From Fulvivirgaceae bacterium JP3-4 (GTDB lineage: Bacteria; Bacteroidota; Bacteroidia; Cytophagales; Cyclobacteriaceae): DNA of 64,000 bases. Below, piece by piece: positions 45,278 through 54,951 of the stretch. Both the position numbers and the translations under genes were made by a program. Every line of letters starts with the position of its first letter. Position 1 is the stretch's first letter. The DNA is taken from contig JARKND010000004.1 in the NCBI GenBank assembly GCA_029309925.1, positions 682,001-746,000 of the forward strand. Direction: 5' to 3'. The notes beneath the pieces were generated by a model that saw nothing but the letters and a program-made list of their open reading frames with translations, was not told where the DNA came from and ran no database searches.

Positions 45278-45790
45278 ATGAAACGGATTTTTCCGGTTGT
45301 TTTTGTTCTTGCCATTGCCTTCGCCTGTCAGGAAAATAGTCCAGTGGAGACTGAGTTTACAGGCAATCAAGTCACGTATGCACTCCTTCCGGGATCAAGT
45401 TATCCCGTGAGCGGATCGGTGATCGTAAAAGAAAAAGTTGATGGATTCTCTCTCATCAGAATTGAACTCACCGGGACAGAAGGCGACATCGAACATCCCG
45501 TCCATCTGCACGTAGGAAGCATCGGAACGCCTGATGCCGCCATTCTTGCGCTTCTCAATCCTGTGCCCGGCAGAACCGGTATCAGTGAAACGGAGTTTTC
45601 ACGACTCAGTGATGAGACCACGGTAACTTACCAGGAGTTTATTCATCTCGATGGCTCAATCAAAGTTCACCTCGCAGCTTCGGGGCCAGATAAAGACATC
45701 ATTCTCGCAGCCGGAAACATCGGATCGAATGTCGGAGGACATGAGCATCATGGCGGCAGAGTTAACATCGCAGTGTGCGGGAGTGAATAA
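45278..45790 (+). CDS. Small lipoprotein with CHRD-like fold
   Basis: This 170-residue lipoprotein has a signal MKRIFPVVFVLAIAFAC (Cys17). The mature domain has strands and histidines like CHRD or Cu/Zn-superoxide-dismutase-like sandwiches: SGSVIVKEKVDGFSLIRIEL, HPVHLHVGS, IKVHLAASGPDKDIILAAGNIG, and a C-terminal HEHHGG. Metal binding by the His clusters is possible but not shown. It is divergent from the LPP20 genes and converges with the RNA methyltransferase gene across an AT-rich repeat. Function unknown. Confidence 0.6.
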   Translation: MKRIFPVVFVLAIAFACQENSPVETEFTGNQVTYALLPGSSYPVSGSVIVKEKVDGFSLIRIELTGTEGDIEHPVHLHVGSIGTPDAAILALLNPVPGRTGISETEFSRLSDETTVTYQEFIHLDGSIKVHLAASGPDKDIILAAGNIGSNVGGHEHHGGRVNIAVCGSE

Positions 45791-45871
45791 TTATTTTAGA
45801 TTTTAGATTTTAGACCTACCTAATCTTCATCCCGCAAGGGAACTTAAATCTTAAATTTTAAATCTTAAATT
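45791..45871. repeat. AT-rich low-complexity repeat between convergent genes
   Basis: GATTTTA repeated on the left and TTAAATC/TTAAATTTTAAATC repeated on the right form an imperfect inverted pair around a GC-richer centre (CATCCCGCAAGGGAAC). It lies exactly between two convergent stops and may act as a bidirectional terminator. Confidence 0.5.
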
Positions 45872-47041
45872 TTAAATCTTTTCCTTCCTTCTCGTCCCCG
45901 CATACAACTCATACTCTAACAGCCGGCAATCTATTTTGGCGTTATAAAATTCTATTCTTCGCGAAGCTTTCAACCCGATCTTCTTGGCGAGATCAAGGTT
46001 TCCTGTAAAGATGTATCCGGTGTAACCCTTGCATTTATTTTTCATGAAGTCTCCTACACGTGCGTAGGTTGCTTCAAGTTCCTGTACTTCTCCGAGACGT
46101 TCACCGTATTCCGGATTGAAGTACACCACACCCGGCTGTTCAGGCACTTCTGTTTTTTCAAAGTCACAGACGTCAAACTGAATGAACTTGTCAACGCCTG
46201 CGATACCCGCATTTACTTTCGAAACATGAATGGCATCATCGCTGATATCGGTGGCGATGATCTTCAGATTTGGGATGTCTTTGACTTTACTTTCAAGTTC
46301 CCGATAGTGGCGCTGGTAAACAGCTTCATCATAGCCGATCACGTGCATAAACGAATAGTTTTTCCTGAAGAGGCCGGGCCTGCGATCGGTGGCCAGCATT
46401 GCTGCCTCGATGGCAAGTGTTGACGATCCGCACATCGGATTTACAAATGGGGAAACACGATCCCATTTTGTCGCCATTATTGTTGACGCTGCGAGCGCTT
46501 CCAGCATTGGCGCTTTGCCCGGAATTTTCCGATATCCATGTTTCGCGAGCGTTTCTCCTGAGGTATCGAGAAAGATTTCCGCCTGCTCCTCGCGCCAGAA
46601 AATATGTACCACCATCTTATCAAGCGATGATCCTGAGTTTGGCCGGTCGCCATTGTGTTCGCGCATGCGATCGACAATAGCATCCTTCACTTTCACATTG
46701 ATGAACATTGAATTGTTCACCGTGAAATGATCTACGTTGCTCGTCACAGAAAAATATCCATGCTGCGGAATCAGCTTTTCCCATGGAAACGCTTTTACAT
46801 TTTTGTAAACATCCTGAGGACTGTTTGCCCGAAAATCTTTTAGCGAATAGTGAATCTGACTTGCACACCGGAGGTTCAAATTCAGACGGATGCAATCCTC
46901 GGCTGTGCCCTGCAATGACAACCCTGTTGAAAAAGCACTCGTTGGCGTGTAACCAAGTTCCTCCACTTCCTGCTTTAGATATGGCGCCAGGCGCTTATTG
47001 CAGGTGATGATAATTCGGCTCTGTGTAGAGAACACTTTCAT
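45872..47041 (-). CDS. THUMP-domain class I RNA methyltransferase (RlmL/RlmK type)
   Basis: This 389-residue protein has a ferredoxin-like start, a THUMP domain (about 50-160; ASQIHYSLKDFRANSPQDVY) and a SAM-dependent methyltransferase domain. Key motifs are FVNPMCGSSTLAIEAAMLA (SAM site), ATDISDDAIHVSKVNA and the catalytic FNPEYGERLG, an NPPY variant. This is the arrangement of the 23S rRNA G2445 N2-methyltransferase family (RlmL N-part; YpsC). A cytoplasmic rRNA guanine methyltransferase is the likely role. It starts 9 bp after the stop of birA and is co-transcribed with it. Confidence 0.88.
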   Translation of the reverse strand: MKVFSTQSRIIITCNKRLAPYLKQEVEELGYTPTSAFSTGLSLQGTAEDCIRLNLNLRCASQIHYSLKDFRANSPQDVYKNVKAFPWEKLIPQHGYFSVTSNVDHFTVNNSMFINVKVKDAIVDRMREHNGDRPNSGSSLDKMVVHIFWREEQAEIFLDTSGETLAKHGYRKIPGKAPMLEALAASTIMATKWDRVSPFVNPMCGSSTLAIEAAMLATDRRPGLFRKNYSFMHVIGYDEAVYQRHYRELESKVKDIPNLKIIATDISDDAIHVSKVNAGIAGVDKFIQFDVCDFEKTEVPEQPGVVYFNPEYGERLGEVQELEATYARVGDFMKNKCKGYTGYIFTGNLDLAKKIGLKASRRIEFYNAKIDCRLLEYELYAGTRRKEKI

Positions 47042-47050
47042 GTCTGGCGA

Positions 47051-47806
47051 TTAGAGATAACGTACTTCTTTAACTTCAAAATGGCGAACTTCATTGCCAG
47101 TGGCAACAACTAACCGACCTGACGCGTCCACTCCGGTGATCCTCCCATTGAAAACCTGATTGTTTGCTTCGAACTGGTGATCTTCGTTGATCCGATAGAG
47201 TGCCGCAAGATACTCGGCTTTTAGTATCTGACGCTTCTGCTGCTTAAGTTGAAGGTATCTCGTTTCAATGCGCCCGAGCAAAGTCGAAAAAAGGTCATTC
47301 AGGTTGTATTGCTGGTTCGTCAGTTTCGCCAATGATGTTGCCTTGACTGGAAGGCTATCAACCTGATTGACATTCAAACCAATTCCAACGACAGCGGTCT
47401 CAATCGTTTTTCCGCGGAGCTGGTTCTCGATCAGGATTCCACAAATTTTCATTTCGTGAACTAAAATATCGTTGGGCCACTTTATATGGATAGCCTCGTG
47501 GAGAACTTCCGCTAAAACGTCCCGAACGGCAAGCGACACTGTTACGTTTAACATAAACTGTTCGCTAAGCATCAGAAAACCAGGCTTTAAGATTAGAGAC
47601 AAGGTGAGATTGCGATTCGGTTCAACAACCCATGTGTTTCCGCGTTGCCCTCTTCCCGCAGTTTGATTGCTCGTAATCACTACTGTTCCTTCGCTGGCAG
47701 AAGGGTTTTGACTCAATTGGGTTGCTAGTGTATTAGTGGAATGACATTCTGGCACAAAAACCACATTCTTTCCCACGAAAAGCGTGTTGGCAGGACTTTT
47801 ATACAA
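47051..47806 (-). CDS. birA: Biotin-[acetyl-CoA-carboxylase] ligase
   Basis: This 251-residue biotin protein ligase lacks the N-terminal DNA-binding domain, as is usual in Bacteroidota. Motifs: ECHSTNTLA, the adenylation loop SNQTAGRGQRGNTW, HIKWPNDILV, KICGILIENQL, and the C-terminal SH3-like domain (GRITGVDASGRLVVATGNEV). It joins biotin to carboxylases through biotinyl-AMP. The only start that keeps the conserved first strand is the TTG at 47806; an in-frame TAA lies just upstream. It heads an operon with the RNA methyltransferase and is divergent from rsfS. Confidence 0.93.
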   Translation of the reverse strand: MYKSPANTLFVGKNVVFVPECHSTNTLATQLSQNPSASEGTVVITSNQTAGRGQRGNTWVVEPNRNLTLSLILKPGFLMLSEQFMLNVTVSLAVRDVLAEVLHEAIHIKWPNDILVHEMKICGILIENQLRGKTIETAVVGIGLNVNQVDSLPVKATSLAKLTNQQYNLNDLFSTLLGRIETRYLQLKQQKRQILKAEYLAALYRINEDHQFEANNQVFNGRITGVDASGRLVVATGNEVRHFEVKEVRYL

Positions 47807-47866
47807 CTTTATTAATTAATTTTGCAAGTTATCAATATACCAACTACCACAAACGAAAAAACCTTA

Positions 47867-48244
47867 ATGGCGAAAAAAAGGAAGGGCGTTAATTCCGAGA
47901 TTCTCAGCGAGACAATTGTGAAGGGAATGCAGGAAAAAAAGGCCTCTGATATAGTCGTAATGGACCTTCGAAAAGTTAAGAATGCCGTTGCCGATTTTTT
48001 TGTAATTTGTTCCGGTAATTCCGATAAGCAGTTAGACGCCATTGCTGACTCTGTAGATCAGGAAGTCTATAAAGCGCTCAAAGAAAATCCCTGGCATACC
48101 GAAGGAAAGAACAATAAAGAATGGATGTTGCTCGACTACATAGACGTAGTGGTGCACGTATTTCGCAAGGACCGCAGAGAGTTTTACGCCCTCGAGCGAC
48201 TCTGGGGTGATGCTGACATAAGAGAAATTGAAAATAACCACTAG
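47867..48244 (+). CDS. rsfS: Ribosome silencing factor
   Basis: This 125-residue protein starts at the ATG at 47867 (MAKKRKGVNSE); an in-frame TTG at 47822 would add 15 unconserved residues. The RsfS/Iojap core is clear: KASDIVVMDLRKVKNAVADFFVICSGNSDKQLDAIADSV in sequence order, then PWHTEGKNNKEWMLLDYIDVVVHVF and FYALERLWGDA. RsfS binds ribosomal protein uL14 and blocks subunit joining in poor growth conditions. A -7-like TAATTTTG (47817-47824) lies upstream. ftsH follows 59 bp after the stop, probably in the same operon. Confidence 0.95.
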   Translation: MAKKRKGVNSEILSETIVKGMQEKKASDIVVMDLRKVKNAVADFFVICSGNSDKQLDAIADSVDQEVYKALKENPWHTEGKNNKEWMLLDYIDVVVHVFRKDRREFYALERLWGDADIREIENNH

Positions 48245-48303
48245 AACCAAATCGTTTTTCAATCGTTATTCACTTGATATTTTAATTGATTCATTAACTA
48301 AAA

Positions 48304-50358
48304 ATGGCTGACAAGAAAGAAAACAAACCTCTACTGCCGAACAAAGCTCCGCGCGGCAATTATCAGATCTGGGTTATCCTCGCAACGATAGCCGTGATCC
48401 TGGGGGTGATGTATATAAATAATTCCAGCGACCTGAAAGAAGTAAACCAGTATGAGTTTGAGCAAATGGTTCGCAATGGAGATGTACGTAAGGTAACACT
48501 GATTAAGAACCAGGAAATGGTTGAGATCACGCTCAAGTCGGAGGCATTGCAAAATGCAAAATACCGTCAGGATATCACAGAAGGACCGCTGGGCTCAAAT
48601 ACAAGCGGGCCGCACTATAAACTCCCGATCACTTCCATCGATCGTTTCGATGAAAAATTTGAAGAACTTGTAAAGAAAGTGCCGGATGCCAACAGACCGG
48701 AATATAATTCAACCACACGCGAAAACTATTTTAATGTTTTCATTCAGTGGGGCTTCCTGTTCCTGCTCCTGTTTGGTTTTTGGATGCTGATGAGAAGGAT
48801 GACCGGTGGTGGCGGACCTGGCGGGCAGATCTTCAATATCGGTAAGTCGAAGGCTGCATTGTTTGATGCCGAGAATAAAGTCAAGATCACGTTTGAAGAC
48901 GTAGCAGGTCTTGATGAAGCAAAAGAAGAAGTAAAAGAAATTGTAGACTTCCTGAAAAACCCGGGCAAGTTCACAAAACTCGGTGGAAAGATTCCAAAGG
49001 GTGCATTGCTCGTAGGTCCTCCGGGTACCGGTAAGACTTTGCTCGCGAAAGCGGTGGCTGGTGAAGCGGCTGTTCCGTTTTTCTCACTCTCGGGGTCAGA
49101 CTTCGTTGAGATGTTTGTGGGTGTGGGTGCTGCGCGTGTTCGCGATCTTTTTAAACAGGCAAAAGAGAAGGCACCTTGTATTGTGTTCATTGATGAAATC
49201 GATGCGATTGGTCGCTCACGCGGAAGAGGTCAGTTGCCTGGAGCAAATGACGAACGCGAGAATACGTTGAACTCACTCCTTGTGGAAATGGATGGTTTCG
49301 CGACAGACTCAGGTGTGATTATTCTTGCTGCCACCAACCGCCCTGACGTACTCGACTCAGCATTGTTGCGCCCGGGTCGTTTCGACAGACAGATCAGCAT
49401 TGACAAGCCGGACATCGTAGGACGTGAGCACATCTTCAAAGTACACCTGAAGCCTATCAAACTCGATCCAACGGTTGACGTGAAAAAGCTGTCAGCGCAG
49501 ACGCCAGGTTTCGCTGGCGCGGAAATCGCTAACGTGTGTAACGAAGCTGCGCTTATCGCGGCCCGCAGAGATAAAAAAGCAGTTGACATGCAGGACTTCC
49601 AGGATGCGATCGATCGCGTGATTGGTGGTCTTGAGAAGAAAAATAAGATCATCTCGCCTGAAGAGAAAAAGATCGTTGCATTCCATGAGGCGGGTCACGC
49701 TGTTGCGGGATGGTTCCTCGAACATGCTGATCCATTGGTGAAGGTAAGTATTGTTCCACGCGGTGTTGCTGCATTAGGTTATGCGCAGTACCTGCCGAAA
49801 GAACAGTTCCTCTACCAGACCGAGCAAATGGAAGATGAAATGTGTATGGCATTCGGTGGCCGCGCTGCAGAAGAATTGATCTTCGGAAAAATTTCAACTG
49901 GCGCATTGAGTGACCTTGAAAGAATCACGAAGATGGCTTACGGTATGGTAACGATCTATGGTATGAACAAAGAGATCGGAAACATGTCGTACTATGACTC
50001 GAAAGCTTCCGATGGCTATAACTTCCAGAAGCCATATTCAGATGCAACTGCGGAAAAGATCGACAAGGAAGTACGTGGCATCATTGATAAAGCTTACAAG
50101 AGAACGCTTGCGTTGCTAACGCAACACCGTCAGCACCTGGATGTAATTGCAAAAGAACTTCTTGAGAAAGAGATCCTGTTCCAGAGTGATCTCGAAAGAT
50201 TGATCGGAAAACGTCCTTTTGAAAAGCTGACTACCTATCAGCAATTCACAAACGGTTCTGGCAAGTACGAAAAGAAGCAACACGAAAATGAGCAGCCCGG
50301 TGTCGACCCGACACCAACGCTCCAGGGAGAAAATCCCGAGCGCGGCCTGAACGCATAA
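48304..50358 (+). CDS. ftsH: ATP-dependent zinc metalloprotease FtsH
   Basis: This 684-residue membrane protease has the full FtsH order: span 1 at about 20-39 ([19 protein letters not shown]), a periplasmic FtsH_ext domain, span 2 at about 142-160, the AAA+ domain with Walker A GPPGTGKT from residue 238, [12 protein letters not shown] (Walker B), an SRH with [19 protein letters not shown], and the zinc protease with HEAGH at 461-465 plus a downstream Asp ligand ([11 protein letters not shown]). It degrades unassembled membrane proteins and short-lived regulators such as LpxC. The C-terminal tail ([19 protein letters not shown]) is unstructured. A clear terminator follows the stop. Confidence 0.97.
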   Translation: MADKKENKPLLPNKAPRGNYQIWVILATIAVILGVMYINNSSDLKEVNQYEFEQMVRNGDVRKVTLIKNQEMVEITLKSEALQNAKYRQDITEGPLGSNTSGPHYKLPITSIDRFDEKFEELVKKVPDANRPEYNSTTRENYFNVFIQWGFLFLLLFGFWMLMRRMTGGGGPGGQIFNIGKSKAALFDAENKVKITFEDVAGLDEAKEEVKEIVDFLKNPGKFTKLGGKIPKGALLVGPPGTGKTLLAKAVAGEAAVPFFSLSGSDFVEMFVGVGAARVRDLFKQAKEKAPCIVFIDEIDAIGRSRGRGQLPGANDERENTLNSLLVEMDGFATDSGVIILAATNRPDVLDSALLRPGRFDRQISIDKPDIVGREHIFKVHLKPIKLDPTVDVKKLSAQTPGFAGAEIANVCNEAALIAARRDKKAVDMQDFQDAIDRVIGGLEKKNKIISPEEKKIVAFHEAGHAVAGWFLEHADPLVKVSIVPRGVAALGYAQYLPKEQFLYQTEQMEDEMCMAFGGRAAEELIFGKISTGALSDLERITKMAYGMVTIYGMNKEIGNMSYYDSKASDGYNFQKPYSDATAEKIDKEVRGIIDKAYKRTLALLTQHRQHLDVIAKELLEKEILFQSDLERLIGKRPFEKLTTYQQFTNGSGKYEKKQHENEQPGVDPTPTLQGENPERGLNA

Positions 50359-50364
50359 GAATAG

Positions 50365-50390
50365 AGCCCGGTTAATAGCCGGGCTTTTTT
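50365..50390 (+). terminator. Rho-independent terminator of ftsH
   Basis: AGCCCGG and CCGGGCT form a 7-bp GC-rich stem around TTAATAG, followed by six T residues, starting 7 bp after the ftsH stop. Confidence 0.9.
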
Positions 50391-50407
50391 AATGCAAAAT
50401 GTAATTC

Positions 50408-50476
50408 ACCGCAGAGCCGCAGAGGGTCGCGGAGCATTTTTAGAATTTTCTTTGCGGCTCTCTGCGGCTCTGCGGT
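50408..50476. repeat. REP-like inverted repeat (ACCGCAGAG element)
   Basis: ACCGCAGAGCCGCAGAG (50408-50424) and its exact reverse complement (50460-50476) flank 35 bp. Internally each arm is a CGCAGAG doublet. An outer imperfect pair (AATGCAAAATG / CATTCTGCATTT) extends the element to about 50391-50496. Arrays of this CGCAGAG type are common dispersed repeats in bacterial genomes. The element lies directly in front of the LpxH-type gene and gives its frame a spurious N-terminal extension. Confidence 0.75.
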
Positions 50477-50517
50477 TAACCCGCATTCTGCATTTTTTTA
50501 TTACTTTGCACACGCTC

Positions 50518-51288
50518 ATGAAACTTGCTCCGCTAGTAAATAAAAAAATCTTCTTCGCCTCAGATTTTCATTTAGGCGTTCCGAACCACGAGGAGTCTCT
50601 TAAACGAGAGAAGAAAATAGTAGCCTGGCTTGATTCGATCAAAAATGAAGCGCACTCGATCTACCTTGTAGGCGACATCTTCGATTTCTGGTTTGAATAT
50701 CGGTATACGATCCCGCGCGGGTTTATCAGGCTGCAGGGAAAACTTGCCGAGCTACGCGATGCCGGAATACCCATCACATTCTTTACGGGCAACCACGACA
50801 TGTGGATGTTTGATTACTTCACAAAAGAGCTCGACATTCCCATCCATCGCGATCCGCAGCTTCTCGAGATTGGCAAGCATAAAATTCTGCTCGGGCATGG
50901 CGATGGGCTCGGGCCTGGCGATCACACTTATAAAATCCTGAAAAAGTTTTTTAACAGCAAGGTGTGCCAGTGGCTCTTTGCACGACTCCATCCAAACCTC
51001 GCGTTTTATATCGCGCAAACCTGGTCACGGAAAAGCAGGATTGCCAATCTGAAAAGGGAAGAGAAATTTGAAGGTGAAGAAGGTGAGTTCCTCTGGGTGT
51101 ATTGTCGCGAGCTTGAGAGAAAGCAACATCATGATTTTTATATCTTCGGACATCGTCACCTCCCGCTCGACCTTAAGATTTCTGAAAATAGTCGCTATAT
51201 CAATTTAGGTGAATGGGTACACTTCCAGACCTATGCTGTATATGACGGCACGAATGTTGAGTTGAAAACATTCAATCCTTCAAAGTAA
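50518..51288 (+). CDS. lpxH: UDP-2,3-diacylglucosamine diphosphatase, LpxH type
   Basis: The ATG at 50518 gives 256 residues; the 42 residues that could precede it come from the REP-like repeat. All metallophosphoesterase motifs are present: ASDFHLG, GDIFDFWFE, GNHDMWMF, GHGDGLGPGDH and GHRHLPLDL, with the spacing of LpxH and its relatives. The enzyme removes UMP from UDP-2,3-diacylglucosamine to give lipid X in lipid A synthesis at the inner membrane. The bacteroidal form is somewhat divergent from E. coli LpxH, so a related hydrolase is possible. The next gene starts directly after the stop codon and is surely co-transcribed. Confidence 0.88.
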   Translation: MKLAPLVNKKIFFASDFHLGVPNHEESLKREKKIVAWLDSIKNEAHSIYLVGDIFDFWFEYRYTIPRGFIRLQGKLAELRDAGIPITFFTGNHDMWMFDYFTKELDIPIHRDPQLLEIGKHKILLGHGDGLGPGDHTYKILKKFFNSKVCQWLFARLHPNLAFYIAQTWSRKSRIANLKREEKFEGEEGEFLWVYCRELERKQHHDFYIFGHRHLPLDLKISENSRYINLGEWVHFQTYAVYDGTNVELKTFNPSK

Positions 51289-52074
51289 ATGAAAAGACTT
51301 ATCCTCCTGCTGATCATCGCGATTCCCGCTGCAACGTTCGGGCAGAAAAAGATCAAAACGCTGGAAGTCAGCGACACGATTTTCGCTTCTGCGGTTGACA
51401 GACCCGGAGATGTCTACATGGTGACAAAAGAAGGACAGATCCAGAAATTCGACAAGGATGGAAAGCTTGCAGTTGTGTACCGTCACCACGGACGGCCTAC
51501 CCTTTTTGATCCGCGTGATGGCGCAAGGTTGTTCGCATACTATCGCGAGAAACAACAATACGATTATTACAATCCATCATTTGAAACCGTGGCGTCATAC
51601 AGGATTGACTCGGCATTTGCCATCGAGCCGTGGCTGATTGCACCCTCGGGAGAAAAAAAACTATGGGTCCTCGACAACGCAGATCACAGTCTCAAAAAGA
51701 TCAATCCGGCAGATGCGCAGGTGGAAGTGGAAGTCGTGATCGATGCAACGCTGATCGAAGATGCCACGGCATTCACGACAATTCGCGAGTATCAGAACTT
51801 CGTGTTCCTGCTAAATCCTTCCCGCGGAATTTTTGTTTTTAACAGCCTCGGAAAGCATATCAAGGTCATCCCCGCGAAGGGCATCACATCATTCAATTTT
51901 CTCGGAGAGGAGTTGTATTACCTGCAAGGCGATGTCGTTCACTTCACAGATCTCTTCACAGCGGAAAGTCGTCAGCAAAAACTGCCTTCAACAGCCCGCA
52001 GCGTGATTCTCACAGATGAGCGAATGGTGCTGGTGAACGCTACTTCGTTCGACATTTTTGAGTTCAAACCTTAA
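51289..52074 (+). CDS. Exported propeller-like protein of unknown function
   Basis: This 261-residue protein has a signal peptide (MKRLILLLIIAIPAATFG). The rest has the repeated strand pattern of a beta-propeller or YWTD-like protein (DVYMVTKEGQIQKFDKDG; KLWVLDNADHSLKKINPADA; FVFLLNPSRGIFVFNSLGKH; LYYLQGDVVHFTDLF). No catalytic motif or lipobox was found. It directly follows the LpxH-type gene with no spacer, and similar pairs are common in Cytophagales, but no link to lipid A is known. Function unknown. Confidence 0.7.
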   Translation: MKRLILLLIIAIPAATFGQKKIKTLEVSDTIFASAVDRPGDVYMVTKEGQIQKFDKDGKLAVVYRHHGRPTLFDPRDGARLFAYYREKQQYDYYNPSFETVASYRIDSAFAIEPWLIAPSGEKKLWVLDNADHSLKKINPADAQVEVEVVIDATLIEDATAFTTIREYQNFVFLLNPSRGIFVFNSLGKHIKVIPAKGITSFNFLGEELYYLQGDVVHFTDLFTAESRQQKLPSTARSVILTDERMVLVNATSFDIFEFKP

Positions 52075-52174
52075 TTTCCTGAGAAGCCGTAAAATCTGTT
52101 CATTTTTGAACATATTTGTACAATCAAGGACAATGGTGTTCGCAAAAACGCTGTAAATCAGTTCTAAAAGCGGT

Positions 52175-52190
52175 TGGCACAGTATTTCCT
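52175..52190 (+). promoter_or_regulatory. Candidate sigma-54 promoter of the NtrC-like gene
   Basis: TGGCACAGTATTTCCT matches the sigma-54 consensus TGGCACRNNNNTTGCW except that the -12 GC is CC. The start would be near 52200, leaving a leader of about 24 nt before the GTG at 52224. A sigma-54 promoter in front of a sigma-54 activator suggests self-activation (inference). The rest of 52075-52223 holds no gene. Confidence 0.45.
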
Positions 52191-52223
52191 TATCTAAGCG
52201 TTTATCCCTAAATCTATTTATCT

Positions 52224-53594
52224 GTGACTCAGGAAGGCGGAAAAATTCTAATGATCGATGATGATGAAGATGTGCTCCTCGCGGCAAAGATGTTGCTGAA
52301 AAAGCAAGGACACCACGTGATCATCGAAAAGAATCCGAACAAGATTCCATTTCTCTTAAACAACGATACGTACGATGTCATTCTGCTGGACATGAATTTC
52401 AGCAAAGACATTACGAGCGGGAAAGAAGGATTTCACTGGCTGGGTCAGATCCTGGAAAAGGATCCGAACGCAGTCGTGATCCTGATCACTGCCTTTGGCG
52501 ATGTTGAGATGGCTGTGCGAGCTTTGAAGCAGGGAGCAACAGACTTCATTCTCAAACCGTGGCAGAATGAGAAACTTGTCGCGACCATTTCAACAGCAAT
52601 ACGACTCAAACAGTCGTACAACCAGGTTGACAAGCTGAAGAAGGCGAAGGAGATGCTCGAGGAACAGATCAGCAAACCTTTCGGTGAGATCATCGGCCAG
52701 AGTCCGGCAATCAAAGAAGTGTTTGCATTGATTGATAAGGTTGCGAAGACAGACGCAAATGTTTTAATCCTTGGAGAGAACGGAACAGGCAAAGAGCTGA
52801 TTGCACGCGCCATTCATCAGCGCTCGCTGCGGAAAGACAACAGCTTCGTTTCTGTAGACATGGGCGCAATCACCGAGACGCTTTTTGAGAGCGAACTTTT
52901 CGGACATAAAAAAGGCGCATTCACAGATGCACGCGAAGACCGCCCGGGAAGATTCGAGCTGGCCAATGGCGGAACGCTGTTCCTGGATGAGATCGGAAAC
53001 CTGAGCATGGCGCTGCAGAGCAAACTCCTCAGTGCATTGCAGTCACGGCAGGTGACGCGTGTTGGCGCGAATCAACCGATCAATGTCGACATCCGTTTGA
53101 TCTGCGCCACGAATATGCCGTTGGCGAAAATGGTACAGGAGGGAACCTTCAGACAGGATCTTCTTTATCGTATCAACACGGTTGAGATCAACGTGCCGCC
53201 TTTGAGTGACCGGGTTGAAGACATTCCTATGCTGGCGCAGCACTACCTGCAGTACTACGCCAAGAAATATCACAAGCAGGTAAACAGCATCGCGCCAGAG
53301 GCAATGGACAAACTCAAACGTTACGCGTGGCCCGGTAACATCCGCGAACTGCAGCACTCTATTGAACGTGCTGTAATCATGACGGATTCACCAACGCTGC
53401 AAGAGACTGATTTTCTTCTCAGCCGCTCTTTGTCGAACAATAGCAACTCAAATACGTTAAACCTGGATGAAGTAGAAAAGGCAGCCATTGCCAAAGCGCT
53501 GCAAATGCATAATGGAAATATTTCGAAAGCTGCTGACGAACTGGGATTAACACGTGCCTCGCTTTACCGAAGGATGGAAAAATATGGACTTTAA
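52224..53594 (+). CDS. Sigma-54-dependent response regulator (NtrC type)
   Basis: This 456-residue activator starts at a GTG; the next ATG (52251) would cut into the first strand of the receiver (KILMIDDDEDVL). The receiver has phospho-acceptor Asp56 (VILLDMNF). The AAA+ domain (about 150-390) has Walker A GENGTGKE, loop 1 GHKKGAFTDA, Walker B GGTLFLDEIG and the arginine region PGRFELANGG/WPGNIRELQHSIERA. A Fis-type helix-turn-helix ends the protein ([26 protein letters not shown] in part). The sigma-54-contacting GAFTGA is here GAFTDA. Its partner kinase gene overlaps it by 11 bp. The target genes are not evident. Confidence 0.93.
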   Translation: MTQEGGKILMIDDDEDVLLAAKMLLKKQGHHVIIEKNPNKIPFLLNNDTYDVILLDMNFSKDITSGKEGFHWLGQILEKDPNAVVILITAFGDVEMAVRALKQGATDFILKPWQNEKLVATISTAIRLKQSYNQVDKLKKAKEMLEEQISKPFGEIIGQSPAIKEVFALIDKVAKTDANVLILGENGTGKELIARAIHQRSLRKDNSFVSVDMGAITETLFESELFGHKKGAFTDAREDRPGRFELANGGTLFLDEIGNLSMALQSKLLSALQSRQVTRVGANQPINVDIRLICATNMPLAKMVQEGTFRQDLLYRINTVEINVPPLSDRVEDIPMLAQHYLQYYAKKYHKQVNSIAPEAMDKLKRYAWPGNIRELQHSIERAVIMTDSPTLQETDFLLSRSLSNNSNSNTLNLDEVEKAAIAKALQMHNGNISKAADELGLTRASLYRRMEKYGL

Positions 53595-54933
53595 CTGGCG
53601 ATCGCCAGTTATGCCGCGCGTGGCGATACTCGCTGCCACCATTTTTCTTTTCGCTTTTTTTGCATTCTCTTCCGGTGACTGGTTTTACGCCATCATATTC
53701 TTCGGACTGTCGTTGTACCAGGTAAAATTGCTCATCGAGTATCTCGACCGATCACATGAGAACATAGCCTCGTTTCTCGACTCCATCCGTTTTGATGACC
53801 TCTCCTACTCTTTCAAAACCGAAAGTGACGACCCTGTTGTGCAGCGACTCCATAAAGAGTTGAACGAAGCAATGCTAAAGCTTCGGAATTCAAGACGCGA
53901 AAAAGATTCAGAGTTCCTCTTTTTCAAGAACATCGTAATGCATGTCGGTATCGGTCTGATCATCTTCAAAGAGGATGGCAAGATCGAGATCTTCAACAGC
54001 GCAGCCCGCAGACTCCTGAAGATCAATCGCGCAGAAAATATCAGCGACCTGAAAGACGTGAGCGAGACACTGGTCAACGTCTTTATCAAACTCAAGACCG
54101 GTGGACGGGAACTCGTGCGGCTGAAGATCGGTGATGACCTCGTGCAGCTTTCCATTTACGCGATAGAACTGACCTTGCGTGGAGAAAACGTCAAGCTCAT
54201 TTCAATTCAGAACATCCAGAGCGAACTCGAAGAAAAAGAAATGGAGGCATGGCAAAACCTCGTGCGTGTGCTGACGCATGAGATCATGAATTCAGTTACG
54301 CCAATTTCCTCCCTTGCCGGGATCGTAGAAGAAGAGCTCAAGCAGCACATGGAGAAACAGGAGGACCGGCCACTGACAAATGACCAGCTGAATGACATCC
54401 ATCTTTCGCTTCAAACCATCAGCAAACGAAGTGAAGGTCTTATCCATTTCGTCAAAGAATTCCGAAGCCTCACGAGTATTCCGAAACCTCGTCAGATTCA
54501 AATAGAAGTGAAAACCCTTCTCGAAGAATTGACCATGCTTCATCGCAAGGAACTGATGGAGAAAAATATCCGTCTAAACATTTCTGTTTATCCTGAAGAC
54601 CTGACGATCTCAGCGGACAAAAATATGATCGAGCAGGTGATCATCAACCTGATCAAAAACGCAATTCAGGCTTTTGAGGAGCAGGAGGAAAAGTTGATAG
54701 AACTGAAAGCTTCTCTGAACGAAAAATCGCGACCTGTCATTTCCGTAAAAGACAACGGTACGGGTATCGACCCTGAAGCCATGGAAAAGATCTTCATTCC
54801 ATTCTTTACAACCAAAAAAACCGGCTCTGGCATTGGGCTTTCGCTCTCGCGTCAGATCATGCGTCAGCACCAGGGTACGCTCACCGTGAAGTCAACGGTT
54901 GGCAAAGGGACGGAGTTTTTCATGCGGTTTTAA
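53584..54933 (+). CDS. NtrB-type sensor histidine kinase
   Basis: The ATG at 53584 gives 449 residues and overlaps the end of the regulator gene by 11 bp; a GTG at 53554 would add only 10. Two membrane spans lie at about 12-50 ([31 protein letters not shown]). A cytoplasmic PAS-like domain (about 118-215; [25 protein letters not shown]) follows, then HisKA with His232 in [18 protein letters not shown] and an HATPase_c with [19 protein letters not shown] and [13 protein letters not shown]. The THEIMN phospho-acceptor motif is typical of kinases paired with NtrC-type regulators. The signal is unknown; it may sense membrane or envelope state. Confidence 0.93.
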   Translation: MDFNWRSPVMPRVAILAATIFLFAFFAFSSGDWFYAIIFFGLSLYQVKLLIEYLDRSHENIASFLDSIRFDDLSYSFKTESDDPVVQRLHKELNEAMLKLRNSRREKDSEFLFFKNIVMHVGIGLIIFKEDGKIEIFNSAARRLLKINRAENISDLKDVSETLVNVFIKLKTGGRELVRLKIGDDLVQLSIYAIELTLRGENVKLISIQNIQSELEEKEMEAWQNLVRVLTHEIMNSVTPISSLAGIVEEELKQHMEKQEDRPLTNDQLNDIHLSLQTISKRSEGLIHFVKEFRSLTSIPKPRQIQIEVKTLLEELTMLHRKELMEKNIRLNISVYPEDLTISADKNMIEQVIINLIKNAIQAFEEQEEKLIELKASLNEKSRPVISVKDNGTGIDPEAMEKIFIPFFTTKKTGSGIGLSLSRQIMRQHQGTLTVKSTVGKGTEFFMRF

Positions 54934-54951
54934 GTGTATTCCATTTAGGTG

